Shown here: in pieces, positions 15,580 to 24,512 of the stretch
How the letters are laid out: each line of letters begins with the position of its first letter
Numbering within the stretch: position 1 is the stretch's first letter
Assembly: GCF_014192105.1 (NCBI RefSeq)
Contig: NZ_JACHXK010000031.1
Location: forward strand, 1 to 57,659
Reading direction: 5' to 3'
DNA length: 57,659 nucleotides
Source: Paenibacillus phyllosphaerae
GTDB taxonomy: Bacteria > Bacillota > Bacilli > Paenibacillales > Paenibacillaceae
Notes under the pieces: model-generated
The model's input: only the letters and a program-made list of their open reading frames with translations
Database searches by the model: none
What the model was told of the DNA's origin: nothing
Translations under genes and position numbers: made by a program

Positions 15580-16746
15580 ATGGGCAGAAAAGAAATGATT
15601 GCGATGCTGCTCGCAGGCGGAGAAGGAAAAAGGCTCGGCGTACTGACGAAGGACCTGGCCAAACCTGCCGTCCCCTTTGGCGGCAAGTACCGTATTATTG
15701 ATTTTACGCTTAGCAATTGTGTCCACTCCGGCATCGACACGGTCGGTGTGCTGACCCAATATCAACCGCTCGTCCTGAACAGCCATCTCGGCATCGGAAG
15801 TCCATGGGGACTTGACCGGAGGGATGGAGGCATGGCTGTGCTGCCGCCATATGTGAAGCAGAAAGGCGGCATGTGGTACAAGGGTACGGCGAACGCCATT
15901 TATCAGAATATGGGTTTCATTGATCGCTTCGATCCCGAATATGTGCTCATTATCTCGGGCGATCACATCTACAAGATGGATTATGATCTCATGCTGCAAG
16001 AACATAAACGAACTGGGGCGGACGTGACGATCAGCTGCATTCAAGTAGGCTGGAAAGAAGCGAGCCGATTCGGCATTATGCATGTGGACGAGAAGGGGCG
16101 AATCGAATCGTTCGAAGAGAAGCCGAAGGTGCCGACGAGCAATATGGCATCCATGGGCATCTATATTTTCTCGTGGACGGTGCTTCAACAATATCTCATC
16201 CGGGACGAAGCGAATCGGATGTCCGGCAACGATTTCGGCAAAGACATCATTCCTGCTATGCTAGCCGACGGGATCCATCTCCACTCCTATGCGTTCAACG
16301 GATATTGGAAGGATGTCGGAACGATCGAAAGTTTATGGGAAGCGAGCATGGATCTTCTCGCGGAGAAGCCGGGACTTGACTTATATGATCGCAGTTGGCG
16401 CATCTACTCCGTCAATCCGAATCAGCCCGGCCATGCGGTGGCGCCCGGCGCGGAAATTTCGAATTCGCTGATTACCGAAGGCTGCCTGGTGGAAGGCGGC
16501 GTGTACCGGTCGGTCCTGTTCCATGGCGTGCGTACGAGTCCGGACAGCAGGGTTCAGGATTCGGTCATCATGCCTAATGCTAAGATCGGCAAAGGAGCTC
16601 GCATCTACCGGACGATCATCGGTGAAGGCGCGATCGTTGCGGACGGTGTTACGATCGGCAATCCAAGCGGAGGTCCGATAACCGTCATCGGCAGTGATGA
16701 GTTCGTAGCAGCGAATCAATCCTTGTTGGAGGTGGAACAGCCATGA
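15580..16746 (+). CDS. glgC: Glucose-1-phosphate adenylyltransferase GlgC
   Basis: 388 residues. The nucleotidyltransferase domain begins with MLLAGGEGKRLGVLTKDLAKPAVPFGGKYR, with the catalytic ISGDHIYKMDY motif, and a C-terminal left-handed beta-helix (hexapeptide-like repeats after about residue 290). It makes ADP-glucose from ATP and glucose-1-phosphate. AGGAGA lies 7 bases before ATG 15580. The gene overlaps glgD by 4 bases; GlgC and GlgD form a mixed complex in Firmicutes. Confidence 0.95.
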   Translation: MGRKEMIAMLLAGGEGKRLGVLTKDLAKPAVPFGGKYRIIDFTLSNCVHSGIDTVGVLTQYQPLVLNSHLGIGSPWGLDRRDGGMAVLPPYVKQKGGMWYKGTANAIYQNMGFIDRFDPEYVLIISGDHIYKMDYDLMLQEHKRTGADVTISCIQVGWKEASRFGIMHVDEKGRIESFEEKPKVPTSNMASMGIYIFSWTVLQQYLIRDEANRMSGNDFGKDIIPAMLADGIHLHSYAFNGYWKDVGTIESLWEASMDLLAEKPGLDLYDRSWRIYSVNPNQPGHAVAPGAEISNSLITEGCLVEGGVYRSVLFHGVRTSPDSRVQDSVIMPNAKIGKGARIYRTIIGEGAIVADGVTIGNPSGGPITVIGSDEFVAANQSLLEVEQP

Positions 16747-17855
16747 GCCGGAATATGTTGGGCGTTATTAATTTGATTCACGAATCCGATGAGCTTGAAG
16801 CGCTCACGGCTAGCCGCTGCCCGGCTTCCGTGCCGTTCGGCGCGAGATACCGGCTGATCGATTTCACCTTATCGAGCATGGTGAACTCCGGCATCTCCAA
16901 GGTCGCGGTATTCGCCCATACGAAGTATCGTTCCTTGATGGATCATCTCGGTTCGGGCCGCCATTGGGATTTGCACCATAGGCAGAGCAGTCTGTTCGTG
17001 CTTCCGCCGGTAACCGATGATGTCAACGAAGTCAGGCGCGGGGATTTGTTCCATTTCTATCAGAACCGGGACTACTTCACGCGCAGCAGTCACGACTATG
17101 TCATCGTCACGCGAAGCCACATGGTCTGCAATATTAACCTCGATCATGTCCTGGAAGAGCATATTGCCACAGGAGCCGATATAACCGTGATTTGCAAGAG
17201 GCAAAGCGAACTCTATGGCGGAATGGCCCGCAAGGTCATGACGGACGGCGCGGGGCGCGTGACCGGGATGCAGGATCATTTCGGCCGGCTTAACAGCGAT
17301 CTGATCTCCATGGAAATGTACGTCATGAGGAAGGAACTGCTGCTGGAGCTCGTCGATACGTCGCTGGCGCAAGGACAGGATCATCTGGTCCGCCATGCGA
17401 TAATGTCGCGTCTTGATACGCTGCTCGTCCGCAGTTATCAGTATACCGGTTACTTGGGCGTCGTGAACACGATCGAAAGTTACTACCAGAACAACATGCA
17501 GCTGCTTCGGCCCGAGGTATGGAAAAGCCTGTTCTTCGAGCCGGGCCCGATCTTCACGAAGGTGAAGGATGAGCCGCCTGCCCGTTATTGCGAAGGCGCC
17601 AAGACAAGCAACTCGCTGATCGCCAATGGCACGATTATCGAAGGGACCGTCATTAACAGCATTATTTTCCGCGGCGTGCATGTGCGCAAAGGCGCTGTCA
17701 TTCGCAATAGTATCGTCATGCAGAACGGCATCATCGGCGAGAACTGCAACTTGGATCGCGTCATTCTGGATAAGGATGTCCGGATCGAGGCGTCGCGCGA
17801 GCTCCGGGGAGCGGATGCAGTACCGTTCGTAGCCGGCAAAAGGAAAATCATTTAG
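16743..17855 (+). CDS. glgD: GlgD, regulatory-type ADP-glucose pyrophosphorylase subunit
   Basis: 370 residues with the same two-domain layout as GlgC but a degraded N-terminal loop: where GlgC has the GGEGKRL loop, GlgD has ESDELEALTASRCPAS, and the GDH motif is RSHMVCN. This loss of catalytic residues is typical of GlgD, which raises GlgC activity. The ATG overlaps the glgC stop. It is followed by a 97-base gap containing a hairpin before glgA. Confidence 0.93.
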   Translation: MSRNMLGVINLIHESDELEALTASRCPASVPFGARYRLIDFTLSSMVNSGISKVAVFAHTKYRSLMDHLGSGRHWDLHHRQSSLFVLPPVTDDVNEVRRGDLFHFYQNRDYFTRSSHDYVIVTRSHMVCNINLDHVLEEHIATGADITVICKRQSELYGGMARKVMTDGAGRVTGMQDHFGRLNSDLISMEMYVMRKELLLELVDTSLAQGQDHLVRHAIMSRLDTLLVRSYQYTGYLGVVNTIESYYQNNMQLLRPEVWKSLFFEPGPIFTKVKDEPPARYCEGAKTSNSLIANGTIIEGTVINSIIFRGVHVRKGAVIRNSIVMQNGIIGENCNLDRVILDKDVRIEASRELRGADAVPFVAGKRKII

Positions 17856-17867
17856 TCGTAAAGCCGT

Positions 17868-17915
17868 GAGGCGCAGCGTCTTCCGTTCATCAGTTGAACA
17901 GGGGACGCTCGCCTT
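17868..17915 (+). other. Intercistronic hairpin between glgD and glgA
   Basis: AGGCG-C-AGCGTC (about 17869-17880) can pair with GACGCT-C-GCCTT (about 17904-17915), and the loop holds GTTCA/TGAAC pairing. There is no T-run, so it is unlikely to be a simple terminator; it may stabilise or segment the glg mRNA. Confidence 0.45.
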
Positions 17916-17952
17916 GTAATTATATGAGGATTCAAATGTGGGAGGTAATCAC

Positions 17953-19416
17953 ATGAACGTGTTATTCGTCGCATCGGAGGCTGTTCCGCTCGTCAAAACA
18001 GGAGGGTTGGCCGATGTCGTCGGTTCGTTGCCGAAGGCGCTGAAGGAGCGGGGGGCGGATGCCTCGGTCATTATGCCCAAATACGGGGCGATCCCTCAGG
18101 CGGCCGTCGAGCAAATGGAGACCATTGCGACGTTCGCGGTCAAGGTAGGATGGCGTTCACAATATTGCGGTTTGTTGAAGGTGGACATTGAAGGAATCGT
18201 CTACTATTTTATCGATAATGAATACTATTTCGGACGCGATGGCATTTACGGTTACGGGGATGATCCGGAACGTTTTGTCTTTTTCTCGCTTGCCGTTGTC
18301 GAAGCCCTTCGTTATCTCGATGTTATGCCGGATGTGCTCCATTGTCATGATTGGCAGGCGGGACTCGTTCCTTACGTGCTGCGCTGCTGGTACGATCATG
18401 ATCCTGCTTATAAGCGCGTTGCGACGATGTTTACCATCCATAACTTGAAATATCAAGGCGTGTTCGGGAAGCGGCAGCTGCAGGATCTGCTTGGCGCGGG
18501 GGACGAGCTGTTCGGTGCCCGCGGGTTAGGGCATTATGAGGCGGCGAATCTGATGAAAGGCGCGCTTGAATATGCGGACAAGCTGACTACGGTGAGTCCG
18601 ACTTATGCAGGCGAAATCCAAACCGAAGCATACGGCGAAACATTGGACGGACTGCTTCGTTACCGCGCGGGCGACCTGGTCGGTATCGTCAATGGCATCG
18701 ATACGATATCCTTTGATCCGATGAACGACCCTGCTGTCGTTTCTCCTTACCGCAACTCCTTATCCCGCAAACGCAAGAATAAGCTGGCGCTGCAGCGGGA
18801 GCTCGGCCTTCCTGAATCGGAGAGTACGCCGCTGATTGGCATCGTTTCCCGTCTGGTGGACCAAAAGGGCTTCGATCTCGTGGCAGCCGTGCTGGACGAG
18901 CTGCTCGAAGAAGAAATTCAGTTGGTTGTGCTCGGATCCGGAGATCCGCATTATGAAGGTTTGTTCAACTGGGCGACGGCGAACCGGCCGGACAAGGTGA
19001 AGGTCTGGATCGGCTATAACGATTCGTTGGCGCGCCGCATCTACGCGGGCAGCGATATGTATCTCATGCCATCGCTCTTCGAGCCTTGCGGCCTTAGCCA
19101 GCTGTTAGCGCTGCGCTATCGCAGCGTGCCGATCGTGCGCGAGACCGGCGGACTCAAGGATACGGTCAAATCCTATGACGAGGTGACCGGAGAAGGGAAT
19201 GGATTCAGTTTCACTTGGTACAATGCGCATGACATGCTGTACACGATCCGCCGCGCGATCGGACTTTACCGCCAGGAAGCGGTCTGGGAACAGATCGTCA
19301 TGAACGGCGTGAAAGAGGATTACAGCTGGACGCGTTCGGCCAAGTCTTACATGGCTTTGTATGCGGAGCTGGCTGCCAAGCGAAAGGAAGCTGAGCGATG
19401 GCCCGTCACCTCGTAA
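17953..19416 (+). CDS. glgA: Glycogen synthase GlgA
   Basis: 487 residues, GT5 family. It opens with the ADP-glucose-binding KTGGLADVVGSLPKAL and carries HCHDWQAGLVPYVL, TIHNLKYQG and, in the C-terminal Rossmann domain, MPSLFEPCGLSQLLALRY and ETGGLKDTV. It adds glucose from ADP-glucose to glycogen. GGGAGGT precedes ATG 17953. Its last 19 bases overlap the start of the GH15 gene. Confidence 0.95.
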   Translation: MNVLFVASEAVPLVKTGGLADVVGSLPKALKERGADASVIMPKYGAIPQAAVEQMETIATFAVKVGWRSQYCGLLKVDIEGIVYYFIDNEYYFGRDGIYGYGDDPERFVFFSLAVVEALRYLDVMPDVLHCHDWQAGLVPYVLRCWYDHDPAYKRVATMFTIHNLKYQGVFGKRQLQDLLGAGDELFGARGLGHYEAANLMKGALEYADKLTTVSPTYAGEIQTEAYGETLDGLLRYRAGDLVGIVNGIDTISFDPMNDPAVVSPYRNSLSRKRKNKLALQRELGLPESESTPLIGIVSRLVDQKGFDLVAAVLDELLEEEIQLVVLGSGDPHYEGLFNWATANRPDKVKVWIGYNDSLARRIYAGSDMYLMPSLFEPCGLSQLLALRYRSVPIVRETGGLKDTVKSYDEVTGEGNGFSFTWYNAHDMLYTIRRAIGLYRQEAVWEQIVMNGVKEDYSWTRSAKSYMALYAELAAKRKEAERWPVTS

Positions 19417-21368
19417 CCGGTAACGGCAAGCTGCTTATCAATCTGGACCGGAATAATTATATCCGTGATATTTATTTTCCTTATGTGGGGCAGTTGAACC
19501 ATGTCGGCGGGCAGTATTGCCGGGTGGGCGTCTGGGTTGAAGGGCAATTCGCCTGGCTGGATGACCCGGCATGGCAGTTCGAGCATGGATACTTCGAGGA
19601 TTCGCTCGTCACCAATGTAAGGGCGGTACATGAGCGTTTAGGGATTGAACTGCGGATTAATGACGGCGTCCATCAACGGGAGTGCATCTTCCTGAAGCGG
19701 GTGTCGATCCGTAATATGGCTTCCGAGGCGAGGGAAGTGCGGTTGTTCTTCCACCAGGATCTGATGATTGACGGGTCGGAGGTTGGCGATACGGCTGCTT
19801 ACTATCCGGAAAATCATACGTTGTTTCATTATAAGCGCTCCTCCTATTTTATGTTCAGCGGACAGTCTGACCTTGGCGGGATGTATCAGTTCACGACGGG
19901 GATCAAGCGATTCCATGCCGCGGAAGGCACGTGGCGCGATGCGGAGGACGGAACCTTGATGGGCAATGCCATTGCTCAAGGCTCCGTCGACAGTACGATG
20001 AGCTTGCGCACCGTCGTTCCGCCGTTCGGCGAGCAGACGGTCTATTATTGGATGTCGATTGGCAGCAACCTGGAGGAAGTGAAGGCGCTCGACCAGTATG
20101 TGCATGACCACCATCCGGAGAAGCTGCTTAGCCGAATCGTCGTCTATTGGAGGCATTGGCTGCAGCGGGCGGAAGATGATCTCGGCGATCTGACGAGTGA
20201 AGTGCGCCGCATGTATCGCCTCAGCTTGCTGATCGTGCGCACGCAAGCGGATGAGCGCGGGGCGATACTAGCGGCGAATGATACCGATATTCTGCAGTAC
20301 AACCGCGACCATTACAGTTACATGTGGCCGAGGGACGGCGCGTTAATCGCCGATGCGATGTCGATGGCTGGTTTTCAAAGCGTGATTACGCCATTCTTTC
20401 ACTTTTGTGCGCAAGCGATGTCTCCGGACGGTTACTTGTACCACAAATACAATCCGGATGGCACCGTGGGCTCCAGCTGGCATCCGTATTATGTGCAAGG
20501 CGTTCGCAGGCTCCCGATCCAGGAGGATGAGACCGCGCTTGTCTTGTACGCGTTGTGGAAAGACTACACTAGGCATCAAGTGATTGAGCTGCCGCAATCG
20601 TTGTACAGCAGCCTGATCCGCAAGGGCGCGGCCTTCTTAAGCGCGTATATGGATCCTGAACTCATGCTGCCGCTGCCGAGTTATGATCTGTGGGAGGAGC
20701 GGTATGGGATTTGGACCTATACGGTAGCCTCGGTCTATGCCGGTTTGAAGGCGGCGGCTTATTTTACGGAGCTGTTCGGGGATTATGAACGCAGCGACCA
20801 ATTGAGCCGGTTAGCGGAACGGATGAAAGCATCCATGCTGGACAAGCTGTGGGATGACGAAGCCGGGCGTTTTGCTCGCGGACTAGTGGAACGAGATGGC
20901 CGCTGGGTGAAGGATATGACGCTTGAGAGCAGCTTGTTCGGCATATGGGAGTTTGGCGTGTTGCCGGTCGATGACAATCGCGTCATTCAGACGATGGAGG
21001 CGTTGAAGCGCGGACTTGCCGTTCGGACGCCGATCGGCGGTATAGCGCGTTATACGAACGACTATTATTTCCAACAGTCGGGCGACACGGAATTGGTTCC
21101 GGGCAATCCATGGATTATCTGCACCTTATGGATGGCGAATTACGAGATCGAATCCGCCCGTTCGCTAAGGGAACTGGATCCGCCGCGCAGAACGTTGGAG
21201 TGGGTGATCGCTCATGCGCTGCAGAGCGGGATATTGCCTGAACAGCTTCATCCAGGCGATGGCGGTCCGTTATCCGTTGCTCCGCTGACTTGGTCGCATG
21301 CCACATTCATCCAAAGCGTCACGCGCTATTCGAACAAATACAGGCTGCTTGCCGAAGCAGGCCATTAA
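19398..21368 (+). CDS. Glycoside hydrolase family 15 (glucoamylase-like) protein
   Basis: 656 residues. An N-terminal beta-sandwich (to about residue 260) is followed by an alpha/alpha barrel with YSYMWPRDGALIADAM, the general acid region YDLWEERYGIWTYT and the second catalytic glutamate in LPEQLHPGDGGPLSV. GH15 enzymes release glucose from chain ends of alpha-glucans. No signal peptide is seen, so it probably acts inside the cell. It overlaps glgA and is the last gene of the operon, in the position where many Firmicutes have glycogen phosphorylase glgP, so it may mobilise glycogen by hydrolysis rather than phosphorolysis (inference). Confidence 0.88.
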   Translation: MARHLVTGNGKLLINLDRNNYIRDIYFPYVGQLNHVGGQYCRVGVWVEGQFAWLDDPAWQFEHGYFEDSLVTNVRAVHERLGIELRINDGVHQRECIFLKRVSIRNMASEAREVRLFFHQDLMIDGSEVGDTAAYYPENHTLFHYKRSSYFMFSGQSDLGGMYQFTTGIKRFHAAEGTWRDAEDGTLMGNAIAQGSVDSTMSLRTVVPPFGEQTVYYWMSIGSNLEEVKALDQYVHDHHPEKLLSRIVVYWRHWLQRAEDDLGDLTSEVRRMYRLSLLIVRTQADERGAILAANDTDILQYNRDHYSYMWPRDGALIADAMSMAGFQSVITPFFHFCAQAMSPDGYLYHKYNPDGTVGSSWHPYYVQGVRRLPIQEDETALVLYALWKDYTRHQVIELPQSLYSSLIRKGAAFLSAYMDPELMLPLPSYDLWEERYGIWTYTVASVYAGLKAAAYFTELFGDYERSDQLSRLAERMKASMLDKLWDDEAGRFARGLVERDGRWVKDMTLESSLFGIWEFGVLPVDDNRVIQTMEALKRGLAVRTPIGGIARYTNDYYFQQSGDTELVPGNPWIICTLWMANYEIESARSLRELDPPRRTLEWVIAHALQSGILPEQLHPGDGGPLSVAPLTWSHATFIQSVTRYSNKYRLLAEAGH

Positions 21369-21379
21369 TACACTTGAAG

Positions 21380-21408
21380 AGGGGGTTGCCTTGGCGACTC
21401 CCTTTTTG
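21380..21408 (+). terminator. Rho-independent terminator of the glg operon
   Basis: A 10-bp stem with G-U pairs from 21380 to 21403 around a CTTG loop is followed by TTTTTG. Confidence 0.7.
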
Positions 21409-21537
21409 TTTGCTGATGCTTGTGATTTATATGACATCAAATGTTAGATAAAAGGGATACAATGAATGCTGTGTGAATGTTCCACAAAATCCACACAAAA
21501 AAATTGTGCCTCATTTCTAGAGACATTCGCCAAATTA

Positions 21538-21596
21538 TACGTTAGAATGAGATTTATAGTTGTTTGTGGTAAGTATGTGTTAATTAAACTAACGTA
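21538..21596 (+). repeat. Inverted 8-bp arms upstream of the PucR-type gene
   Basis: TACGTTAG (21538-21545) and CTAACGTA (21589-21596) are perfect inverted copies about 51 bases apart, in the AT-rich region upstream of the regulator. This could be a bipartite operator for the regulator itself. I could not identify a well-spaced promoter here. Confidence 0.4.
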
Positions 21597-21634
21597 AAAT
21601 TGATTCTTACTCGTAGAGAAGGAGGGATCGTTTC

Positions 21635-23410
21635 ATGGCAGACGTGAAGCCGGCTCCGGCTCAACCTGAACTGAGGAGGCGCCTTATGATGGAGAGACAA
21701 TCAGGCTTTGGCGTACAGGATCCCTTCAAGGCTAAGCACAAAGGTGGAGATAACACGGCTGCTTCGTTTACTGTTCAAGACCTGCTGGGCATGCCGCTGC
21801 TGAGCAAGGCGCAGCTCATATCTAAATCCGGATCGACAGGTCTCAATCGTGCTGTCAATCGTGTGAATATTGTGGAACTTCTTGAAGACTTGCAGTGGGT
21901 TAGGCCAGGGGAATTCGTGATGACAACGGCTCGGCCGTTCAAGGATCATCCCGGCCGGTTTCTTAATTTCATCGCCGCTGCCGCCGAGAAGGGAGCATCG
22001 GCTTTCGGCATACGGCTCAATATGGCTGCGGATTCCATTCCCGGCGAGGCGGTGCAAGCCGCAGAACGCTTTGCGCTGCCGCTTCTGGCTTTGCCGCCCG
22101 ACGCTGCTTTCGCTGATATTGTCAGAGAAACAATGGAACATGTGCTCACGCAGGAAGCGGAACAGCTCGTTCAGATCCAGGATCGGATCCAACTGATGAG
22201 CAGGCTGCTCGTAAGCGGAGGCGGGATGCACGTCTTCTTGGACCAGATGGAGTCCATGCTCGGCAATCCGGTTGCGCTAGTTCGTCATGGCAAGGGGCCG
22301 AGCCTGTCGATGGGGCTAAGAGGCAAGTTGACTGCCGGAGAGGTTAAGCTGCATCGCGCGTTGTGGCATCAGTTAGAGGAGATGCAAGGCGCCGGCGGCA
22401 AGGGGTTCTGGTACTATACGGATACAGGTGCCGCCATAACGGCGGTATCACTGGCTGGCGGCCGGAATGCCAACCGTTTATACGCAGCCGAGATTGCGCG
22501 CAGTCAGCCAGATTCGGCTTACCTGGTTCTTATGGAACAGGACCAGGAGATTAAGGCTGTAGATGCGCTGACGATTGACCGTCTTAGCGCGCTTGCGGGC
22601 CTTGAGCTGTCCAATGCTGAAGCGCTGCGCGAAGTGGAAGGCAAGTATTTGGAGCAGTTTCTGCAGGATTGGTTGACCGGGAAGCTGCTAACGAAGAAAG
22701 ACGTACTGTTGCGTGCGGAAGTGGCTGGATGTCCACTGCGTCTCGACCTTCCTTTGCAGGCTGTGCTCGTGGAATGGGGGATCAGTGAGCCGTCTGATAC
22801 GGCGGATCTGCTGCGTTCTGCTGTTGATGCGATCAATGCGTATGACTTTGAGACACCGGAACAAGTCTTAGCCAGTGTGTGTGAAGGAGAATTGGTGCTT
22901 GTCCTCTCTTCCTCTGAGCCGATTACAGCCGAATTCGCAGATACCATCGAAGGCTTATGCGGCATGGAAGGCATCTCGCTCTATGCAGGGAACAAAGTAA
23001 TGCCGCTCGAGCGGTTGTCTTCGAGCCTGATGGAGGCCAAACGCACGAGGCAGGCTGCGTCCATCTGCAGATTGACCGGGAAGCTCGTGCAGTATGACGA
23101 GCTTGGCATTTACAGCTTGTTATATCTGATCCCGCGGGGCGAAGAGTGGCAGTCCGTATTGAGCCGATACATCGAGCCGCTGTTGTTCTCCGACCGCAAA
23201 GGCGGGAGTCTGATGGAGACGATCGATGCCTTCTTCCGTTGCAACGGTAACGTCCGTTTGACCTCCGAGATGCTGGAGACGCACTATAATACCGTCGTCT
23301 ATCGGCTAGAGAAGGCACGACAGCTGTTGAATGTGAATCTGGATGACTCGGAGATACGTCTCCAGCTGCAATTAGCGATCAAAATGTACCGTATGAATGA
23401 ACCGCTATAA
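21635..23410 (+). CDS. PucR/CdaR-family transcriptional regulator
   Basis: 591 residues. An N-terminal PucR ligand-binding domain (from about residue 48; FTVQDLLGMPLL, VNIVELLEDLQWVRPGEFVMTT) is followed by a GGDEF-like middle region and a C-terminal PucR-type helix-turn-helix (LMETIDAFFRCNGNVRLT, THYNTVVYRLEK). Family members activate catabolic genes, for example purine degradation, in response to a metabolite. No purine or diacid gene is next to it, so the target is unknown. GAAGGAGGG sits just before ATG 21635. Confidence 0.85.
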   Translation: MADVKPAPAQPELRRRLMMERQSGFGVQDPFKAKHKGGDNTAASFTVQDLLGMPLLSKAQLISKSGSTGLNRAVNRVNIVELLEDLQWVRPGEFVMTTARPFKDHPGRFLNFIAAAAEKGASAFGIRLNMAADSIPGEAVQAAERFALPLLALPPDAAFADIVRETMEHVLTQEAEQLVQIQDRIQLMSRLLVSGGGMHVFLDQMESMLGNPVALVRHGKGPSLSMGLRGKLTAGEVKLHRALWHQLEEMQGAGGKGFWYYTDTGAAITAVSLAGGRNANRLYAAEIARSQPDSAYLVLMEQDQEIKAVDALTIDRLSALAGLELSNAEALREVEGKYLEQFLQDWLTGKLLTKKDVLLRAEVAGCPLRLDLPLQAVLVEWGISEPSDTADLLRSAVDAINAYDFETPEQVLASVCEGELVLVLSSSEPITAEFADTIEGLCGMEGISLYAGNKVMPLERLSSSLMEAKRTRQAASICRLTGKLVQYDELGIYSLLYLIPRGEEWQSVLSRYIEPLLFSDRKGGSLMETIDAFFRCNGNVRLTSEMLETHYNTVVYRLEKARQLLNVNLDDSEIRLQLQLAIKMYRMNEPL

Positions 23411-23460
23411 CGTAAGGGTGACAACTGCAGCAAGACAGCCTGTCCGCTGTCGCTGCAGCA

Positions 23461-23536
23461 AAAAGGCGCTGCCGCCGGCACAATGCCATTAAGTGAAGTC
23501 TTAGCTTAATGACATTGGCCGTGCGCAGCGCCTTTT
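23461..23536 (+). terminator. Terminator after the PucR-type gene, possibly bidirectional
   Basis: AAAAGGCGCTG (23461-23471) pairs perfectly with CAGCGCCTTTT (23526-23536), with inner pairing such as AATGCCATTAAG/CTTAATGACATT. T-runs are found on both strands, so it can also end the convergent YjcZ-like gene. Confidence 0.7.
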
Positions 23537-23554
23537 CGATTATGATTTGCTAGG

Positions 23555-23680
23555 TTAGTACAGTCCGCCACGCAGAACGATAACCAGCAAAATGTAGAGA
23601 ACAAGAATGATTCCTGCACTCGTCCACAAGAATCCGCCTACGCCTGGTCCGCAACCTGTGCCTGCTACAGGGTATCCCAC
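23555..23680 (-). CDS. YjcZ-family sporulation peptide
   Basis: 41 residues, too short for most gene finders. A Gly/Cys-rich head (VGYPVAGTGCGPGVGG) is followed by a single hydrophobic helix (GIILVLYILLVIVL), the layout of YjcZ/YwrJ-like sporulation peptides. The start is GTG at 23680, 7 bases after a perfect AGGAGGT; the ATG seen nearby is in another frame. A sigma-K-like promoter lies upstream. It lies downstream of the gerP operon on the same strand, which supports a mother-cell, late-sporulation role. Confidence 0.75.
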   Translation of the reverse strand: MGYPVAGTGCGPGVGGFLWTSAGIILVLYILLVIVLRGGLY

Positions 23681-23732
23681 TGTACATACCTCCTAAGTTG
23701 TTAGTATTGTGATGATTTCCTTATCACACTGT

Positions 23733-23759
23733 CAGTATATGCGGAGGGCATGGTTTGGT
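23733..23759 (-). promoter_or_regulatory. Sigma-K-like promoter of the YjcZ-type gene
   Basis: On the minus strand AC (23759-23758), 16 bases, CATATACTG (from 23741). The published consensus for sigma-K is AC, 16-17 bases, CATANNNTA; one base deviates. Confidence 0.45.
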
Positions 23760-23844
23760 TTGGACGATTGTACGGCAGCAGATGCATCTGGACATGCGCC
23801 CATGCGATAAGGCGCGCTGTCCGCGGCGGCTGAAGCCTTGCCCG

Positions 23845-24267
23845 TCAAGGGCCCGGCACGGGCGGGTACGCCCGGGAGGCGGCGAACTGGCGGATATGTT
23901 TAATTCGGGTCTCGGCTTTGGCTTTGAGTCCATTGCCAATCAGGAGCATAGCGGAGGAACTGGCAGCGATCAGATCCACGCTGCCTACGCATATGCGCGG
24001 CTGAATATTGTGCGTGCTCACCGTGACGGACTGTTCAGCCGGTTCGGGCAACGGCCATAGTGGTAACGGCCGATTGAAGACCGCATACGATTCGAAGTAG
24101 ACGTTATGCCGCTCCTCATGACTGACTTCGCGCTGAACCGCTAACGCTCTCACTTTGGCATCGATCTCGGCACGGTCCCCGAATTGCACGATCGAAGCGT
24201 TCGAGGCGCTAATGATATGAATCGTTCCGAGTTCGGAGATCCGGACGGGAAAGTCGTTGTCCGTCAT
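23845..24267 (-). CDS. gerPE: Spore germination protein GerPE
   Basis: 140 residues. N-terminal motif RISELGTIHIISASNASIVQFGD and a second, similar segment (RICVGSVDLIAASSSAMLLIGN) match GerPE, a structural coat protein that lets germinants pass the spore coat. Its ATG overlaps the gerPD stop by 4 bases. It is the last gene of the gerP cluster here; no gerPF follows on this strand. The C-terminal end is Pro/Ala-rich. Confidence 0.82.
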   Translation of the reverse strand: MTDNDFPVRISELGTIHIISASNASIVQFGDRAEIDAKVRALAVQREVSHEERHNVYFESYAVFNRPLPLWPLPEPAEQSVTVSTHNIQPRICVGSVDLIAASSSAMLLIGNGLKAKAETRIKHIRQFAASRAYPPVPGP

Positions 24268-24512
24268 AGGTTCACGTTAACCGGTTCGTTTATGGTGACA
24301 TCATTATCGCTCTCGCCCGTGGCTTCATCACTGCCTTCAGGCGGATTGAGCGGCGCGATCGGACCGACAACAAGCGACTCCGGAGGCGTGTCGAACATCG
24401 AGTAGAGCGCGAATTGCTCCGTATCGCCGATCTGGAAGACCGAAGAGCTGGCGACGGCCGTCATTTGTACGCTGCCCACGTAGAGGGAGTGATTGACGAC
24501 TTTCAGATTCAA
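24264..24512 (-). CDS. gerPD: Spore germination protein GerPD
   Basis: 82 residues beginning MNLKVVNHSLYVGSVQMTAV, then ASSSVFQIGD, the GerPD pattern. The tail after residue 50 is acidic and Pro/Asn-rich and is longer than the roughly 60-residue Bacillus protein. It overlaps gerPC and gerPE by 4 bases on either side, so the three are translationally coupled. Confidence 0.82.
   Translation of the reverse strand: MNLKVVNHSLYVGSVQMTAVASSSVFQIGDTEQFALYSMFDTPPESLVVGPIAPLNPPEGSDEATGESDNDVTINEPVNVNL

Noticed and set aside
23681..23844. Search for gerPF between gerPE and the YjcZ-like gene
   Set aside because: No frame on the minus strand shows the GerPF pattern; the interval contains only the promoter-like site.
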